Shown here: in pieces, positions 12,364 to 23,233 of the stretch
How the letters are laid out: each line of letters opens with the position of its first letter
Position numbering within the stretch: position 1 is the stretch's first letter
Assembly: GCA_940671915.1 (NCBI GenBank)
Contig: CALNVZ010003434.1
Coordinates: forward strand, 24,314,185-24,378,184
Direction of reading: 5' to 3'
DNA length: 64,000 nt
Source of the DNA: Paracentrotus lividus
Taxonomy: Eukaryota > Echinodermata > Echinoidea > Camarodonta > Echinidae
Notes under the pieces: generated by a model
Told to the model about the DNA's origin: nothing
Database searches by the model: none
Seen by the model: only the letters and a program-made list of their open reading frames with translations
Position numbers and translations under genes: made by a program

Positions 12364-12799
12364 GGTCCCTCCTCCGGCACAAGAATCAAAATGGCCCTCC
12401 TCCAGGGTAAAAATTAACGTGTCCTTACTCTCGCTCAAGAATTAAAACCCAGTGGTTATAGCATCAATATAACGTCCCTTCTCCGGCAGAAGAATCAAAA
12501 TGGCCCTCCTCCCGGGTAAAAGTTAACGTGTCCTTACTCTCGCTCAAGAATTAAAACCCAGTGGTTATAGCATCAATATAACGTCCCTTCTCCAGCAGAA
12601 GAATCAAAATGGCTCTCCTCCAGGGTAAAAATTAACGTGTCCTTACTCTCGCTCAAGAATTAAAACCCAGTGGTTATAGCATCAATATAGCGTCCCTTCT
12701 CCGGCAGAAGAATCAAAATGGCCCTCCTCCCGGGTAAAAGTTAATGTGTCCTTACTCTCGCTCAAGAATTAAAACCCAGTGGTTATAGCGTCAATATAA
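12364..12799. repeat. Tandem array, four units of 109 bp
   Basis: The landmark CGTCCCTTCTCCGGCAGAAG starts at 12364 (diverged), 12473, 12582 and 12691, and the next boundary falls at 12800. The period is exactly 109. Each unit carries AATCAAAATGGCCCTCCTCC, TCGCTCAAGAATTAAAACCC and AGTGGTTATAGCATCAATAT. Units are nearly identical, so the array is young or homogenised. Confidence 0.95.
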
Positions 12800-12819
12800 C
12801 GTCACTGGACATTCAATCC

Positions 12820-13017
12820 ATGCGATCGGGTCAATCACCCCTCCAACAAGACTTCCTAGAAGCCTTGCCAACGCACAATTCCAACCACTTCATTCCGATC
12901 CCGTGGGACTACACTCCATTCCTCGCTTCAAGCGCAGAAGACACAGCTCCCAAATTCCTCGGAAAGATAGATAGAAAAACAGGCCGTAGGACCCTCTTTT
13001 CACCTCTGGCTTACTGA
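12820..13017 (+). CDS. Short unclassified ORF next to the 109-bp array (65 codons)
   Basis: This ORF begins right after the 109-bp array and ends in a stop before AT-rich sequence. Its composition looks more coding-like than its surroundings: mixed polar and aromatic residues, including a PIPWDYTPF segment near the middle and a basic DRKTGRR stretch near the end. I do not recognise a family. It may be the tail of a transposon ORF, a terminal exon, or chance. No splice acceptor was established. It has no other support. Confidence 0.25.
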   Translation: MRSGQSPLQQDFLEALPTHNSNHFIPIPWDYTPFLASSAEDTAPKFLGKIDRKTGRRTLFSPLAY

Positions 13018-13250
13018 ACTTCAAATGTTAATGCGAGTTTTTTCCGTGAAAATACGATGACGTAGCTGATGATGATTTGATGCATGCGTTAAACCTCGAA
13101 TGTGCTACCAATGGAATGATGCTCAGGAAATACTCATCACAAAATATTGATGGCGTATGGTATCTGTGAAGAAATATACATATTACATGAACATTTTGGG
13201 AAAAGAGCTTTCATGTAAATAGTGAAACTTTATTGCAATTACAATGGGCC

Positions 13251-14323
13251 ATATAAACCCCTAACAAAAAGTTTTGCAAATCGACTTTGGGCAATGATAA
13301 CTTTTCAGGTATGCTTTTAATAGTTATTCCTGATATTCATACTAGTGGAAAGATAATTTATTCCCCTTTTCATTGATATCCTATTTGTAATGATTGTGTC
13401 ATGCTTAAATGCACAAAATATCAGAATATGGATAAAAGTAAAAAGTCAAATGTTGCAAAATGCATTTTTATTGATCAAATTGAATTCCGAATCCAGATTT
13501 TAGGCCCTGGTAACTTTTGGGGTATTCTCTAATTTTTATTAAATTTTATACCATTTTCAAGCTCATTTATTCCACTTTTCGGTTGTTCTTGTATGCACAG
13601 ATCACCTGAATCTTAGGACAAGTCAGAAGTCAAATGTTGCAAATTGAATTCCTATTGTGAGTGTTATTGTCCGTTGCGAGTTACTGAATTTGAGCAATAA
13701 CAATGCATTTTGCAACTTTTCACTTTTTACTTTGCTATATATTCATGAATTACGTGCATTTAAACATGACTTTACCATTGCAAATAGGGTATCAATAAAA
13801 AGAAGAATAAATAAACGTTTCAATGCTATAAAAATTGATAGTGATAAAAACCCACATTAAAATGTATCAAGGTTCAAAGTTGTGTTACAGAACATTCAAA
13901 CTGAACATTATCTTTCGCTTTGCCTTGCATTCAGGGGATATTCAGGTGTTCTTTGGACCCGGGCATGACATCACTATGACAAATTGGGTATCAATAAAAA
14001 GAGGAATAACTGAACTTGGGAATGATACATATTCAATTAAAATTATAAATTACTACAAGAGTTATTAGGGTCTAAAGTCGAGTTGCGGAACTTCAATGTG
14101 AACCATAAAAGTGCATTTTACAGCATTTGACTTTTTCCTTTTCTCCATATTCTGATATTCTGTGCGTTGAAGCATGACACGATCATTAAAATAGGACATC
14201 AATAAAAAGGTGAATAAATTATCTTTCCAATTGTACAAATATTAGGAATAACTATAAAGTGCACATCAAAAGTTATAATGGCCCAAAGTCGATTTGCGGA
14301 ACTTTTTAGGAGGGGTTTATATT
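13251..14323. repeat. Head-to-head inverted satellite, about 1.07 kb foldback
   Basis: The outer ends ATATAAACCCCTAACAAAAAG and the right-hand AGGAGGGGTTTATAT are inverted. The match continues through CAAATCGACTTTGGGC and GCCCAAAGTCGATTTG. Within it, a unit of about 200 bp with the landmark ATCAATAAAAAGAGGAATAA occurs three times rightward (near 13790, 13990, 14200). It occurs about twice leftward (near 13350 and 13530). The structure is thus a small inverted array rather than a simple hairpin. The ORFs at 13657-14068 fall inside it and are not genes. Confidence 0.8.
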
Positions 14324-16390
14324 TCACACACAGCATAATCAATTGTATCTGATTGAAAACAGATTTTTCCCTGATTGTGAATAACTGTCTCCCTAGAACC
14401 AGAATGACATCATTTGCATCTGCACATGTAGCAATACACTTAAAGGTTTCAACTATTACTAACAGTATGCTATTCAGTATTTTATAGTATGACAAGAGAT
14501 TTCCTCCTTGTTATGGGGTATCACATGTAGTTGTCCATCAAAAGGTTTTTTTTTTTTATTACTATAACATTTCATCCTGAAGTTAAAAAAGAGCAGTAAA
14601 GAAAACTAAAATGGAAAATACAGTCATTGCATGTACATGTACTTAATAATAGAAATAGTTTTCTGATCAAAACACAGAAGAGAATTCAATCCAATGTTTT
14701 TGACCCCCTCTAATAAAAAAATGCAAAGACTTTTTTTCCAGCAGATCTAATATTCTATGAAAGTAGACTACCTCAGAAACCCTACATGTACATTTGCTAG
14801 AATATTTCAAGTTATATATTAAACAAACCGTAAAATAATATCCAGTAAAATTTAAGCCCAACCTACTCCCCCTCCTACCCCATCCCTGGATGAAAATCAA
14901 ATTTTGAAGAAAATGTCAGGTCTTTCATTGAAATTGTCCAACTAATAACATCTACACGGGATTACAGGGAAAGGATTTACATAATGAATAAATTTTTCAA
15001 CTTCTGCAAAATACGTGGGAATTCATTGGAAAGTGCAGTTTCGAAAGACGTCAATGCTGGGTCCGAAGCATATTATAAAGGAATTTATAACGCATTAGTG
15101 ACAATGCATTCTCGGAACGTCTCACGTTTTCAGGATGTGTGATAGTGACTTATTCAGATTAACGAAGAAGGGCGCATGATTTGTGAATACACGTCACAGC
15201 TCTTTGGGATTTAGCAAACTTCTAGGTATCGGGAAATAGTAAGGGTATGATCAACTTGTAATACTTGTCAATTTCTGATAAAATTGGGGACTTCTGAGAA
15301 TAAAAGTTGCTTTATGTTTGCCCACAGATCCCTTTACAAACAATATTTTCTGTTTCTCAGCTCAAACTTCAGACTTTATTCTGATCCTTACTTTCTTAAT
15401 TTTTTTTCCTCCTTCAACCAAAAAAAAAAAATAAATAAATAAATTAAAAATCTCTTGCTCTGTTTCTAATTCTCTATCTTTCACAATTTGGAATATGGCG
15501 ATTCCTTGTTGTTGTTGTTGCTTTTGTTTTTACTATTTTTCATCTCTTTTATAATACATGATTTGTAATACTGTGAAGTTCAGTCTTGGTTCTTGGACCC
15601 CTTATAAATGGTAGTACTTGACGATCACCATAATTCACATATTTTTTTGCTTCAATGTCTTACTTAAAGCTGGAAAATGTCTAAATGTGTTGCATTCAAC
15701 ACAACACAGAATCACCCAATAAAGTTAATTGGCATCACAGCAACAAAACCAAAACAATGGAAAATCAAAAGAGTTTCTGCCTAAATAAATCGCAATCATA
15801 TCCCTCCTGATCCATTCATATGAGAATTGCAATACACCTAGGAAGCCCTGGATTCCCCAAATGAAATGTAATAAATGAAATTCAAAATTCTTATTGCTAG
15901 AGTAAATCTCATACCTCGCCCCGTGTGATGAGTCTGTCCTCCGCTGCAATTGCTCAGACTTTACCTCTTGCAATATACAACAGATCCAATTTCGCATTTT
16001 GTTCATATCAATATTTATACTTCACCTATTTTCCGATCCCCTCTGTTCTATAAAAAGACTTTTGACCCAGCTTACTAGCCCCTCACTCTCGTCCCCTCTT
16101 TTTCTCTCTCTTTCTCTTGTTCAAAGTTGTGGAGGGGGGGGAAGAATGGCCTACATGCAGCCTAGTTTTACCTTTTAAATACTTTTGATATTCTGGGCAA
16201 TATTTCATTTTCAATATGACATGTACATGCTCAAAAAACTAAGATACAGAAAAAATAACTCTTCTTTCTTCTTCTTCTTTTTCCAACAGTTCAACATCTT
16301 CAGCTGATAACAAGCATTTTTTTCTAATCTATATTTAAACCACATGAATTTCCTTTCTCATTCTATACGTTCTAACATATACAAGCATAA
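14324..16390. other. No gene seen
   Basis: AT-rich spacer with simple sequence only: a poly-A/AAAT run at 15419-15445, a GTT run near 15509 and a G-run near 16132. The ORFs here lack splice support or recognisable domains. Confidence 0.5.
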
Positions 16391-16394
16391 TTCC

Positions 16395-16535
16395 TAATGG
16401 CACTGAATTCACTTTCAATGAAAAATCAGTTATTGACAAATCAAATTAGATTTTTTAAAGCAATTTTAACAGTGTATATTCTAATATAACTTTTCCAATA
16501 GATGCCTGTGCAAAATCTGGTTAAGTAAATAATAT
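16395..16535. repeat. Dispersed repeat related to 19805-20030
   Basis: Two blocks match the later copy in the same order: GGCACTGAATTCACTTTCAA with TCAGTTATTGA, and AACTTTTCCAATAGATGCC with TGCAAAATCTGGTT. No ends could be fixed. Confidence 0.5.
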
Positions 16536-17190
16536 AATATAAAATAAATATCAGAACTTTGATTTTCATACAGAGAACAAGTGGCCTCTAAATGCAGTTT
16601 CGTTTGAATCTGAAAGGCCGGTAAGTAAAGGTTGGTGTAATACAGTGTTTTTGCAGACAGGTGGCCCGTACATAAAGTCGACAGAGGTCTTGCACAAGAT
16701 TTTTTTTTTTACAGATTGTCAGATTGTCTTTCTATTCAGACGATCACTATACAGGCAGGTTACAAATAATTTCATTTCAAAAGAGGAAAAATATCAGCCT
16801 TCCTACATTTGACAAAAAGGAGATGCCGTTATTAGAATCTTCCAAACAGGCACTTCAGCATGCTCTACACATGCATCTTCTTACGTAGATCTATCGCCAT
16901 ACGTACATGTAGCATATTGTACATAATAACAAACGCCCCCACAAATTTCTCCATCACTCGCCACGTATGAGATCTACAAAGCGAAAGACCTCAAGAAAAT
17001 ATAACCATCAATATGTGCTACTTTCATCATTCATGGTGCTTTCTCTTGCTTATGTACATTATTCTGAATGCACAGTTCAAGCTCTCTTTGGTAAAAAATA
17101 TCTTTTTTATTTCTTGTACATACAGTACCTACATTTTTAAATCCTTAGTTTACCCATCTCTTCAGCTCAATCAGTTTCCCTTTTTTATTT
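16536..17190. other. No gene seen
   Basis: AT-rich spacer with a poly-T run at about 16701. No exon signals were recognised. Confidence 0.5.
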
Positions 17191-17194
17191 TTCC

Positions 17195-17199
17195 TCCCT

Positions 17200-17238
<39 letters not shown>

Positions 17239-17515
17239 GCCCCTTCTTTCTTCTAGGTTGCTCTCCCTCTAACTATTTTGTCTCCTTTTACCTTCCCTTC
17301 TCTCTCTCTCTCTCTCTCCCAGTCACCTACTCATCCTATCTCTAGATAGTTTTTCTCTTCCTCTCACTCTGTCACTCCAATTGTTTTCTTTATCTATCTT
17401 TCTTTCTGTCTGTCTGTCTCTCTCACTCTCTATCTACGTCTCCCACTATCCCTCTATACAAGTATTTCCCTCTTTCTCTCATCCTGCCAGTATCTCTCCC
17501 TCTCTCTCTCTCCTG
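17195..17515. repeat. (TC)n microsatellite cluster
   Basis: Long TCTCTC runs at about 17204-17234, 17301-17318 and 17494-17512 are set in CT-rich sequence with TCTG and TATC variants. The small ORF through it is low complexity. Confidence 0.9.
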
Positions 17516-17585
17516 TCTGTGTCATGAACTCTGGCATTTAGAGTGTCTCCGTTTCTTATATGCTTTTCAGACTGCAGTTAAAATC

Positions 17586-17650
17586 CTTAACCCCAGGAAA
17601 TAGGTAGGGCTAAGGGGGGGCCTTAGTACCACCTATTTCCTGGGGTTAAG
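17586..17650. repeat. Hairpin with 20-bp perfect stem
   Basis: CTTAACCCCAGGAAATAGGT is followed, after a 25-base spacer, by its exact inverse ACCTATTTCCTGGGGTTAAG. The spacer itself contains partly complementary GGGCTAAGG and CCTTAGTACC, which extends the stem imperfectly. It lies in the left part of the composite element. Confidence 0.9.
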
Positions 17651-17899
17651 CTTAGCACGCTTCGGTTTCAGACTGCGTTTTACCAAAGTAGGCTAGCACG
17701 GTAAATAGTACGGTACTATCTGGCCCTGCTAAAAAGCAGGGTTAGCCGGGTAATTGCGGAGTTAGCCGGGCAATTGCGGTGCTAAGAGTTGCAGTCTGAA
17801 ACCAAACCATGCTAAGGAAAAGCGGGGCTAAGCATTAGCCAATCAATGAAAATGTGGTCATGAATATGCATAATTATTCGTAAACTTGATACACAAACA

Positions 17900-18545
17900 A
17901 TTAATATAGAGAAAAACAATGAATAACATAAGGAAAAAGGGAAAAACAATGAATAACATAAGGAAAAAGAGAAAAACAATGAATAACATAAAGAAAAAGA
18001 AAAAACAATGAATAACTTAATAAGGAAAAAGAGAAAAACAATGAATAACATAAATAAGGAAAAAGAGAAAAACAATGAATAACATAAAGAAAAATAGAAA
18101 AACAATGAATAACATAAGGGAAAAGAGGAAAGCAATGAATTAAAACAATGAATAACATAAGGAAAAGAGAAAAACAATGTAAAACATAAGGAAAGAGAGA
18201 AAAACAACGAATAACATAAGGAAAAAGAGAAAACAATGAATAACATAATGAAAGAGAGATAAAATAATGAATTACATAAGGAAAGATAGAAAAACAATGA
18301 ATAACATAAGGAAATAGAGATAAAATAATGAATAACATAAGGAAAAAGAGAAAAAAAGGAATAACATAAGGAAAAGGAGAAAAAACAAGGAAAAACATAA
18401 GGAAAAAAAGAAAAAAAACAAGGAATAACATAGGGAATAGAGAAAAACAATGAATAACAAAAGGAAAGATAGAAAACATAGAATAACATAAGGAAAGAGA
18501 TAAGAACAATGAAGAACATAAAGAAAGAGAGTGAAATCATTAATA
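17900..18545. repeat. Minisatellite, about 22 copies of a 28-30 bp unit
   Basis: The unit is close to AATAACATAAGGAAAAAGAG followed by AAAAACAATG, with small length changes. Because the unit lacks stop codons on the minus strand in several frames, it opens overlapping minus-strand ORFs of 242, 202 and 92 codons built from repeated C/Y/S/L/F residues. I regard these as composition artefacts. Confidence 0.95.
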
Positions 18546-18740
18546 TTCATGATCCAGCAAAATAGTATGGGGTTAAGGAATACCCAGTGTGAAAAGCATT
18601 GAATTTCTTAACCCCGGCTAAGCAAATAGTATGGGGTTAAGAAACACAGTCTGAAAGCAAAAAAAGATAGTACGGGGTTAAGAATAGTATGGGGTTAAGG
18701 ATAGTACGGGGTTAAGAAATAACAGTCTGAAAAGGGTATT

Positions 18741-19800
18741 AGCAGGGGAGCTAGGCAGAATCCCACACAGCTCACTAATGTATGCCACAGCCTGGCTAAA
18801 ACACAGACCCACGAATGGCGTAGTACTTCTCAATTTACATTTATGACCGACGCTTCACGGACGCCGACGCCGAATGCGTTGCTGGCACAAACAATTACAT
18901 GTGCTCCGATGAAATGCACGTCTACGATGCGAGCACACCAGCCTCACACACTCATCATCACGCACACAGCTTGAATGTAGTATACTACCTATCAGAGTCA
19001 ATTTGGTTTCAGCTATAATGCATGGGAACGGGGTACCTAGGGATATATGAATAATTGGAGGGGTATACGATAGATGCAACAGGTCCTGAGTGAGGGTGTT
19101 TTGTGTTACAGTCCGTTTGCAGACAAGTTAGTAGCAGGTGAATATGGTGAATAAAGATCTATATTAGTCATGTAAATGTAACATATCTGCCAAGATAATT
19201 CAAAAACTGAGTTTAAGCTTTCATGGGATACCAAGTTGTCAAATTGTGTACATTGTGGCAATAAAAACCAGTTTAACTGTATTTTATGGGAAACCTCTTT
19301 CCTTACCTAAAAGTCTACAACTTCAGGTTACAATGTGTATATATCAAGATCAGACTAAAGATCATACCTTCCCATGTCTACAATGATGATGATGATAATG
19401 ATAATATTTGCTAAAACATTTGTAATTTTTTTTTTCTAGGCCTGGACCAGGAAATGTCTACATTTACCTGGTACGATGTGATTTGTAATAAACAACAAGT
19501 TTTGATCTTTTATTGTCAAAACCGGAAAAGTTGCAGTGAACTGTGGACTCAAATAACACTGCAACAGGAAATAACACACTGTTTTATGATAAAATTTGAC
19601 ATTTCACTAAATCTGTTTACATCTAGCACAAACTGAAACTATGTATTCACCATTGATCTTTGAGGGGAAAAAAGGTACATGTACGTACATTTAAAATTAA
19701 ATTAAACGCATCAAAAAGAGACTTTGTGTAAAAAGACACAGGTACTTCAAGGCAGATTAACCCTTTAGCACGTACTGTACTGTACATGTAGACATATAAA
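18741..19800. other. No gene assigned; GC-richer patch at 18840-18960
   Basis: A patch with several CpGs (GACGCCGACGCCGAATGCG) opens a minus-strand ORF of 74 codons without recognisable domain or splice sites. It could be a first-exon or promoter region. The rest is AT-rich spacer, including GATGATGATGAT near 19385. Confidence 0.35.
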
Positions 19801-19804
19801 GAGC

Positions 19805-20030
19805 TTGTAACAAAAAGGCACTAAATCCACTTTTGATGAAAATTGAGTTATTGATATCAAACCATTGTTAAGATTATGTATCTGTCTTTACAGATTATCC
19901 TAAATTTTGAGAGTAACTATGACAAAATGCGCCTTTGATATCACTTTTCCATTGACGCCTGTACAAAATCTGGTTCAAATGCTTATTTCTCGGTTGTTAC
20001 AAAAGTGAATTTAGTGAACCCCTTTTAGTT
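19805..20030. repeat. Small foldback element, about 225 bp
   Basis: The left GGCACTAAATCCACTTTTG is mirrored by the right CAAAAGTGAATTTAGTGAACC. The interior shares TTTTCCATTGACGCCTG and AAAATCTGGTT with 16395-16535. Confidence 0.6.
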
Positions 20031-20179
20031 GGAAACTCTTCATGAGTAGAGACTGCATGAATATACGGAAATGGTACAGGGTGCAACTTACCACTCGCTC
20101 TAAAGATTTCAAGCAATGAAAACAACAAAAACCTTCTACAATGCACATATTTCTTTAACTTCCTGATTATGTCCTGTTA

Positions 20180-20425
20180 AGATCATGAAGCCCAACATGT
20201 AAATGTTTTGGTATCGGTAATTCTTTATACACATATTCATAATGTATCTTTTATTATGATTGATTGATTACAGACCTACATTTAATCTTCTCAAGAAACT
20301 TTGAGAAATGAAAAAAAGTTTTGTATTAGTGCAGCCCATTTTGGCTTTACTCCCTTTTTCTTAAATTTCCTTTCAACCAACTGAGAATATTCCTATGGGC
20401 TTCCTTCTACATTTTCTATAAATGG
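20180..20425. repeat. Dispersed repeat, direct copy of 21550-21835
   Basis: Shared landmarks in order are TTTTGGTATCGGTAA (versus TTTTGGCATCGGTAA), ATCTTTTATT..TGATTGATTACAG, CAACTGAGAATATTC, and GGGCTTCCTTCTAC (versus GGACTTCCTACTAC). The two copies are direct repeats about 1.4 kb apart. Confidence 0.65.
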
Positions 20426-20839
20426 CCATATGTTATAAGTTTGCCGCCTTTTGCGTTACAAGAATTTCACTACAAATGGCACTTTTCACTTCAAAGACCT
20501 GTATCTCGAAAAGTATACACCCTAATATATCAAAACTATACATTTTCTGAAAGGAAATTCCTCAAGAAATCTAATTCTGCATTGGAAAATTAAACCAGGT
20601 GCAAGATAAAAAAGTTATTATGAAAAAATTCAGGTGAGGAAATTCAGATTTTTTTAAATTTTTCATTGTTTTTATCGTTAAGTCATCTATAATCACCCAA
20701 ATATTAATAATATTATTATATTCTGGTAGAGAATGATAAGACCTTTCAAACAAGGTATAATTCATTATGGTTTACAATTTTAGAGTGAAAAATATAACGA
20801 TCTGAAATTTAGCCCTGAAAATATAGCTTTTTTCAAATT

Positions 20840-21240
20840 CATGAGGGGGTTGGGTCCTACCAAGTACTGTTGCACCATGAAACATATTGTTAAAGTGATA
20901 TGATAGTATAAAGCAGTTTGAAAGCTTCAATTTGGTGCTAAATTCACAATCATATACTAAAATTTGGCAGAGATATTGAAGTTTTCCCAACGGTACTACA
21001 ATATCTCTAATTCCTAATGATTTTGTACAGGAGGCATTGCCTTTTTAGGTCAAATAACGATTGTTGAGTCTTCCTGGGTACTATTGTAACATTAAACCTA
21101 TTGTTCAGTGATTCCATGGTATAAGGCAGTTTATAAGCTTCAGTTTAGTACCATATACACAGTCATAAGCCAAAATTTGTCAGAGAAATTCAAGTTTTCC
21201 CCAAATCAACCACAAAATGTAAAATTTCCCATTGACTTTG
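20840..21240. repeat. Tandem duplication, two units of about 212 bp
   Basis: The unit holds GTACTGTTGCACCATGAAAC (versus GTACTATTGTAACATTAAAC), TATTGTTAAAGTGAT (versus TATTGTTCAGTGATT), GCAGTTTGAAAGCTTCA (versus GCAGTTTATAAGCTTCA) and AAATTTGGCAGAGA (versus AAATTTGTCAGAGA). It lies between the two direct copies at 20180 and 21550. No coding frame is shared. Confidence 0.65.
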
Positions 21241-21549
21241 TACAGACGGCGCCGCTTCCAGCACCACCCCTACTGTCCCAAACTTAAACCATTGTACATG
21301 TATCTCCACCAGAATGTTACCTAGAACATTGAAACTTCACAGGGAGCTAGCACAGTAACATAGCTTCAAAATGAGATCAAATTTGTTGCATAAACAAAAA
21401 TATTGACAAATTAATGCTGAAAAATAGCAAAAAGCATAACAGCACCACCCTATTTGGGTGGCGAGTTTATAACACACGACCAAATACAAATTTCTAACAA
21501 TGAAAAAAAAAAGTATTTGCACAGATTTTTTTCAAATTCATGATTTTTT

Positions 21550-21835
21550 CCTGTTGATATCAAAGACCATTGAGTCCAACCTGTTCAGGTTTTGGCATCG
21601 GTAAATCTTAAACTAATTTATCTTTTATTCTGGTCGATTGATTACACTACAGACCTATTTTCAAGTGCCTAATATCACATTATTCATTTTTAAGTATTTT
21701 TGAGATTATATGAAAAGGAGTTTTGTACCAGTTAAGCTTGTTTTAGCTTTCCTCTTTTTTTTCTCTCTTTTTTTTCTCTCTTTTTTTTTTCCTTTCAATC
21801 AACTGAGAATATTCTAATGGACTTCCTACTACATG
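21550..21835. repeat. Dispersed repeat, second copy
   Basis: Direct copy of 20180-20425, carrying an inserted poly-T/CTCTTTTTTTT run at about 21757-21790. Confidence 0.65.
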
Positions 21836-21985
21836 TGCATGTACATGTACATCAAGATAATTGTGCAAAAAAGGTAAGTGAGGTTAGCTGATCGATGCTG
21901 CTGACAGTAAATAAATCTTTATGAAGGTGACAAGTCTCTAGTTTTGGTGGATTAAAAAAGCGGACTGGTCTGAAACAAACTTACA

Positions 21986-22500
21986 ATTCAATTCAATTCA
22001 ATTCAGTTTGGTTTTATTAAAAATTCACTTCAAAAAGTCCGAAGACTAACAATGAAGGTTACAAATATAAAAAACATTTAAAGTTATTTACAAAATATAA
22101 TAATAGCAAAAAAGTACATTTACATTTAACTAACAATTGTAATATACATGCATAGAAGTTCAGAGCAGAAAATGATAAGTGGAAGAGACTGAAAAAGCAG
22201 AGGATAAATGTGAAGAAAGTGGAGAATAGTGAGGAAGAGAGAGAGAAAGAGAGAGTGAGAGAAATGAAAAGAAAAAGACAGAGGAAGAATTGTGAAGAGA
22301 GTAGAAAAAGTTAGAAAGAGAAAGGGAGAGAAAGAGTGAGAGAAATGGAGAAGAAAAGATAGAGCGAGAACAAAAGATGGTAATTATAGAAAAAAAAATT
22401 GTACAATAATACATTATTTTACATATTACAAAAACAAATGTATGCATCATATTAAACAAGATATAAAGTTCCTGCACAATAATGATACCAACAGTCCAAG
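21986..22500 (-). mobile_element. Probable LINE 3' end with (AATTC)n tail
   Basis: On the minus strand, a 3' tail of four GAATT units sits next to CCAAACTG and AATAAAACC. Similar pentamer tails end the LINE remnant at 32842 and a stretch near 10930. To its right are a purine-rich GAGAGAAAGAGAG tract and AT-rich sequence with no recognisable reverse transcriptase residues. The assignment therefore rests on the tail only. Confidence 0.4.
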
Positions 22501-22796
22501 CATAAAATAAATGCTATTCATTACAAAAAAAAAATAGCAGTAAATATTTGTTTTCATTCTGTGAGCCCTGCTTTTATACCAACAGTATGATTTTAAAAGT
22601 ATTGGCCGATTTCATTTCTTGTCAACGACAAAAGTATGTCCGATTTGCAAAAAAAATTGAGAACCAAACCCTCTGTCGGTAAAAGCCTAGATCATATTAC
22701 CAGATTTGTTGTCACTTACATGTACCAGTACTATTTAAATATATAAATACGGCCTCTAACCTATATCGACCTACTGCCCTGGTTTCAATAACACAT

Positions 22797-23233
22797 CGCA
22801 TGCTAACCCTTCTCTTACAAAAGTTGGTGCTGCACTAGCTCGAGCTAAAAAATAGCGTGCTAATTGGTAGATTGGGAAAAAACCTGAAAAAAGCAACCGG
22901 TGCTGCACTAGCCCAAGCTTGAACTACATGTAAAGTTTCGCATTAACGACCTGACCTGACCTTGAACAAACCCGATATGTATTGCCCCACCGGTTAAACT
23001 ACCGCGAGTGTATACGCAAGATAGTGCGCTATTTCGTGCTAAAACCGCAAACCAGCTCAAGTTTTTTCAAAAAAGCCTATAAGATGACTTGGGATGGGAT
23101 TTCCTCCAAATTAGCGCGCTATTTGACAAAAAAGCCTGATCTCCTCTGATAGGGCTAATTCATCGGCTCACAAAGACCTCGAGCTTGTGCAGCACCGCCT
23201 ACATTGCATGCCAACCCTTCTCTTAAAAAGTGA
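22797..23233. mobile_element. GCTCGAGCT-family element (copy 2) with long flanking direct repeats
   Basis: The element core runs from 22824 (TTGGTGCTGCACTAGCTCGA) to about 23202 (CTCGAGCTTGTGCAGCACCG). It shares its interior with 9875-10318. It is flanked by a direct repeat of about 27 bp: GCATGCTAACCCTTCTCTTA before it and GCATGCCAACCCTTCTCTTA after it. Such a long flanking repeat is more than a normal target duplication. Confidence 0.75.

Larger units (their letters stand above)
17560..18740. mobile_element. Composite CAGTCTGAAA/GGGGTTAAG element with an internal minisatellite
   Basis: CAGACTGC- and GCAGTCTGAAAC-type motifs and copies of CTTAACCCC or GGGGTTAAG flank a central minisatellite on both sides. 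The left part (17560-17835) carries a strong hairpin at 17586-17650 and several GGGTTAGCCGGG motifs. The right part (18550-18740) has GTATGGGGTTAAG or GTACGGGGTTAAG five times, and AACAGTCTGAAA near its end. This looks like one nonautonomous element whose middle has expanded. Exact ends and superfamily are uncertain. Confidence 0.6.

Noticed and set aside
17812-18540. 242-codon minus-strand ORF with repeated Cys-Tyr-Ser-Leu-Phe pattern, looking like a membrane protein
   Set aside because: It is the translation of the 28-30 bp minisatellite. Overlapping frames are open too, and there is no splice, start or family support.
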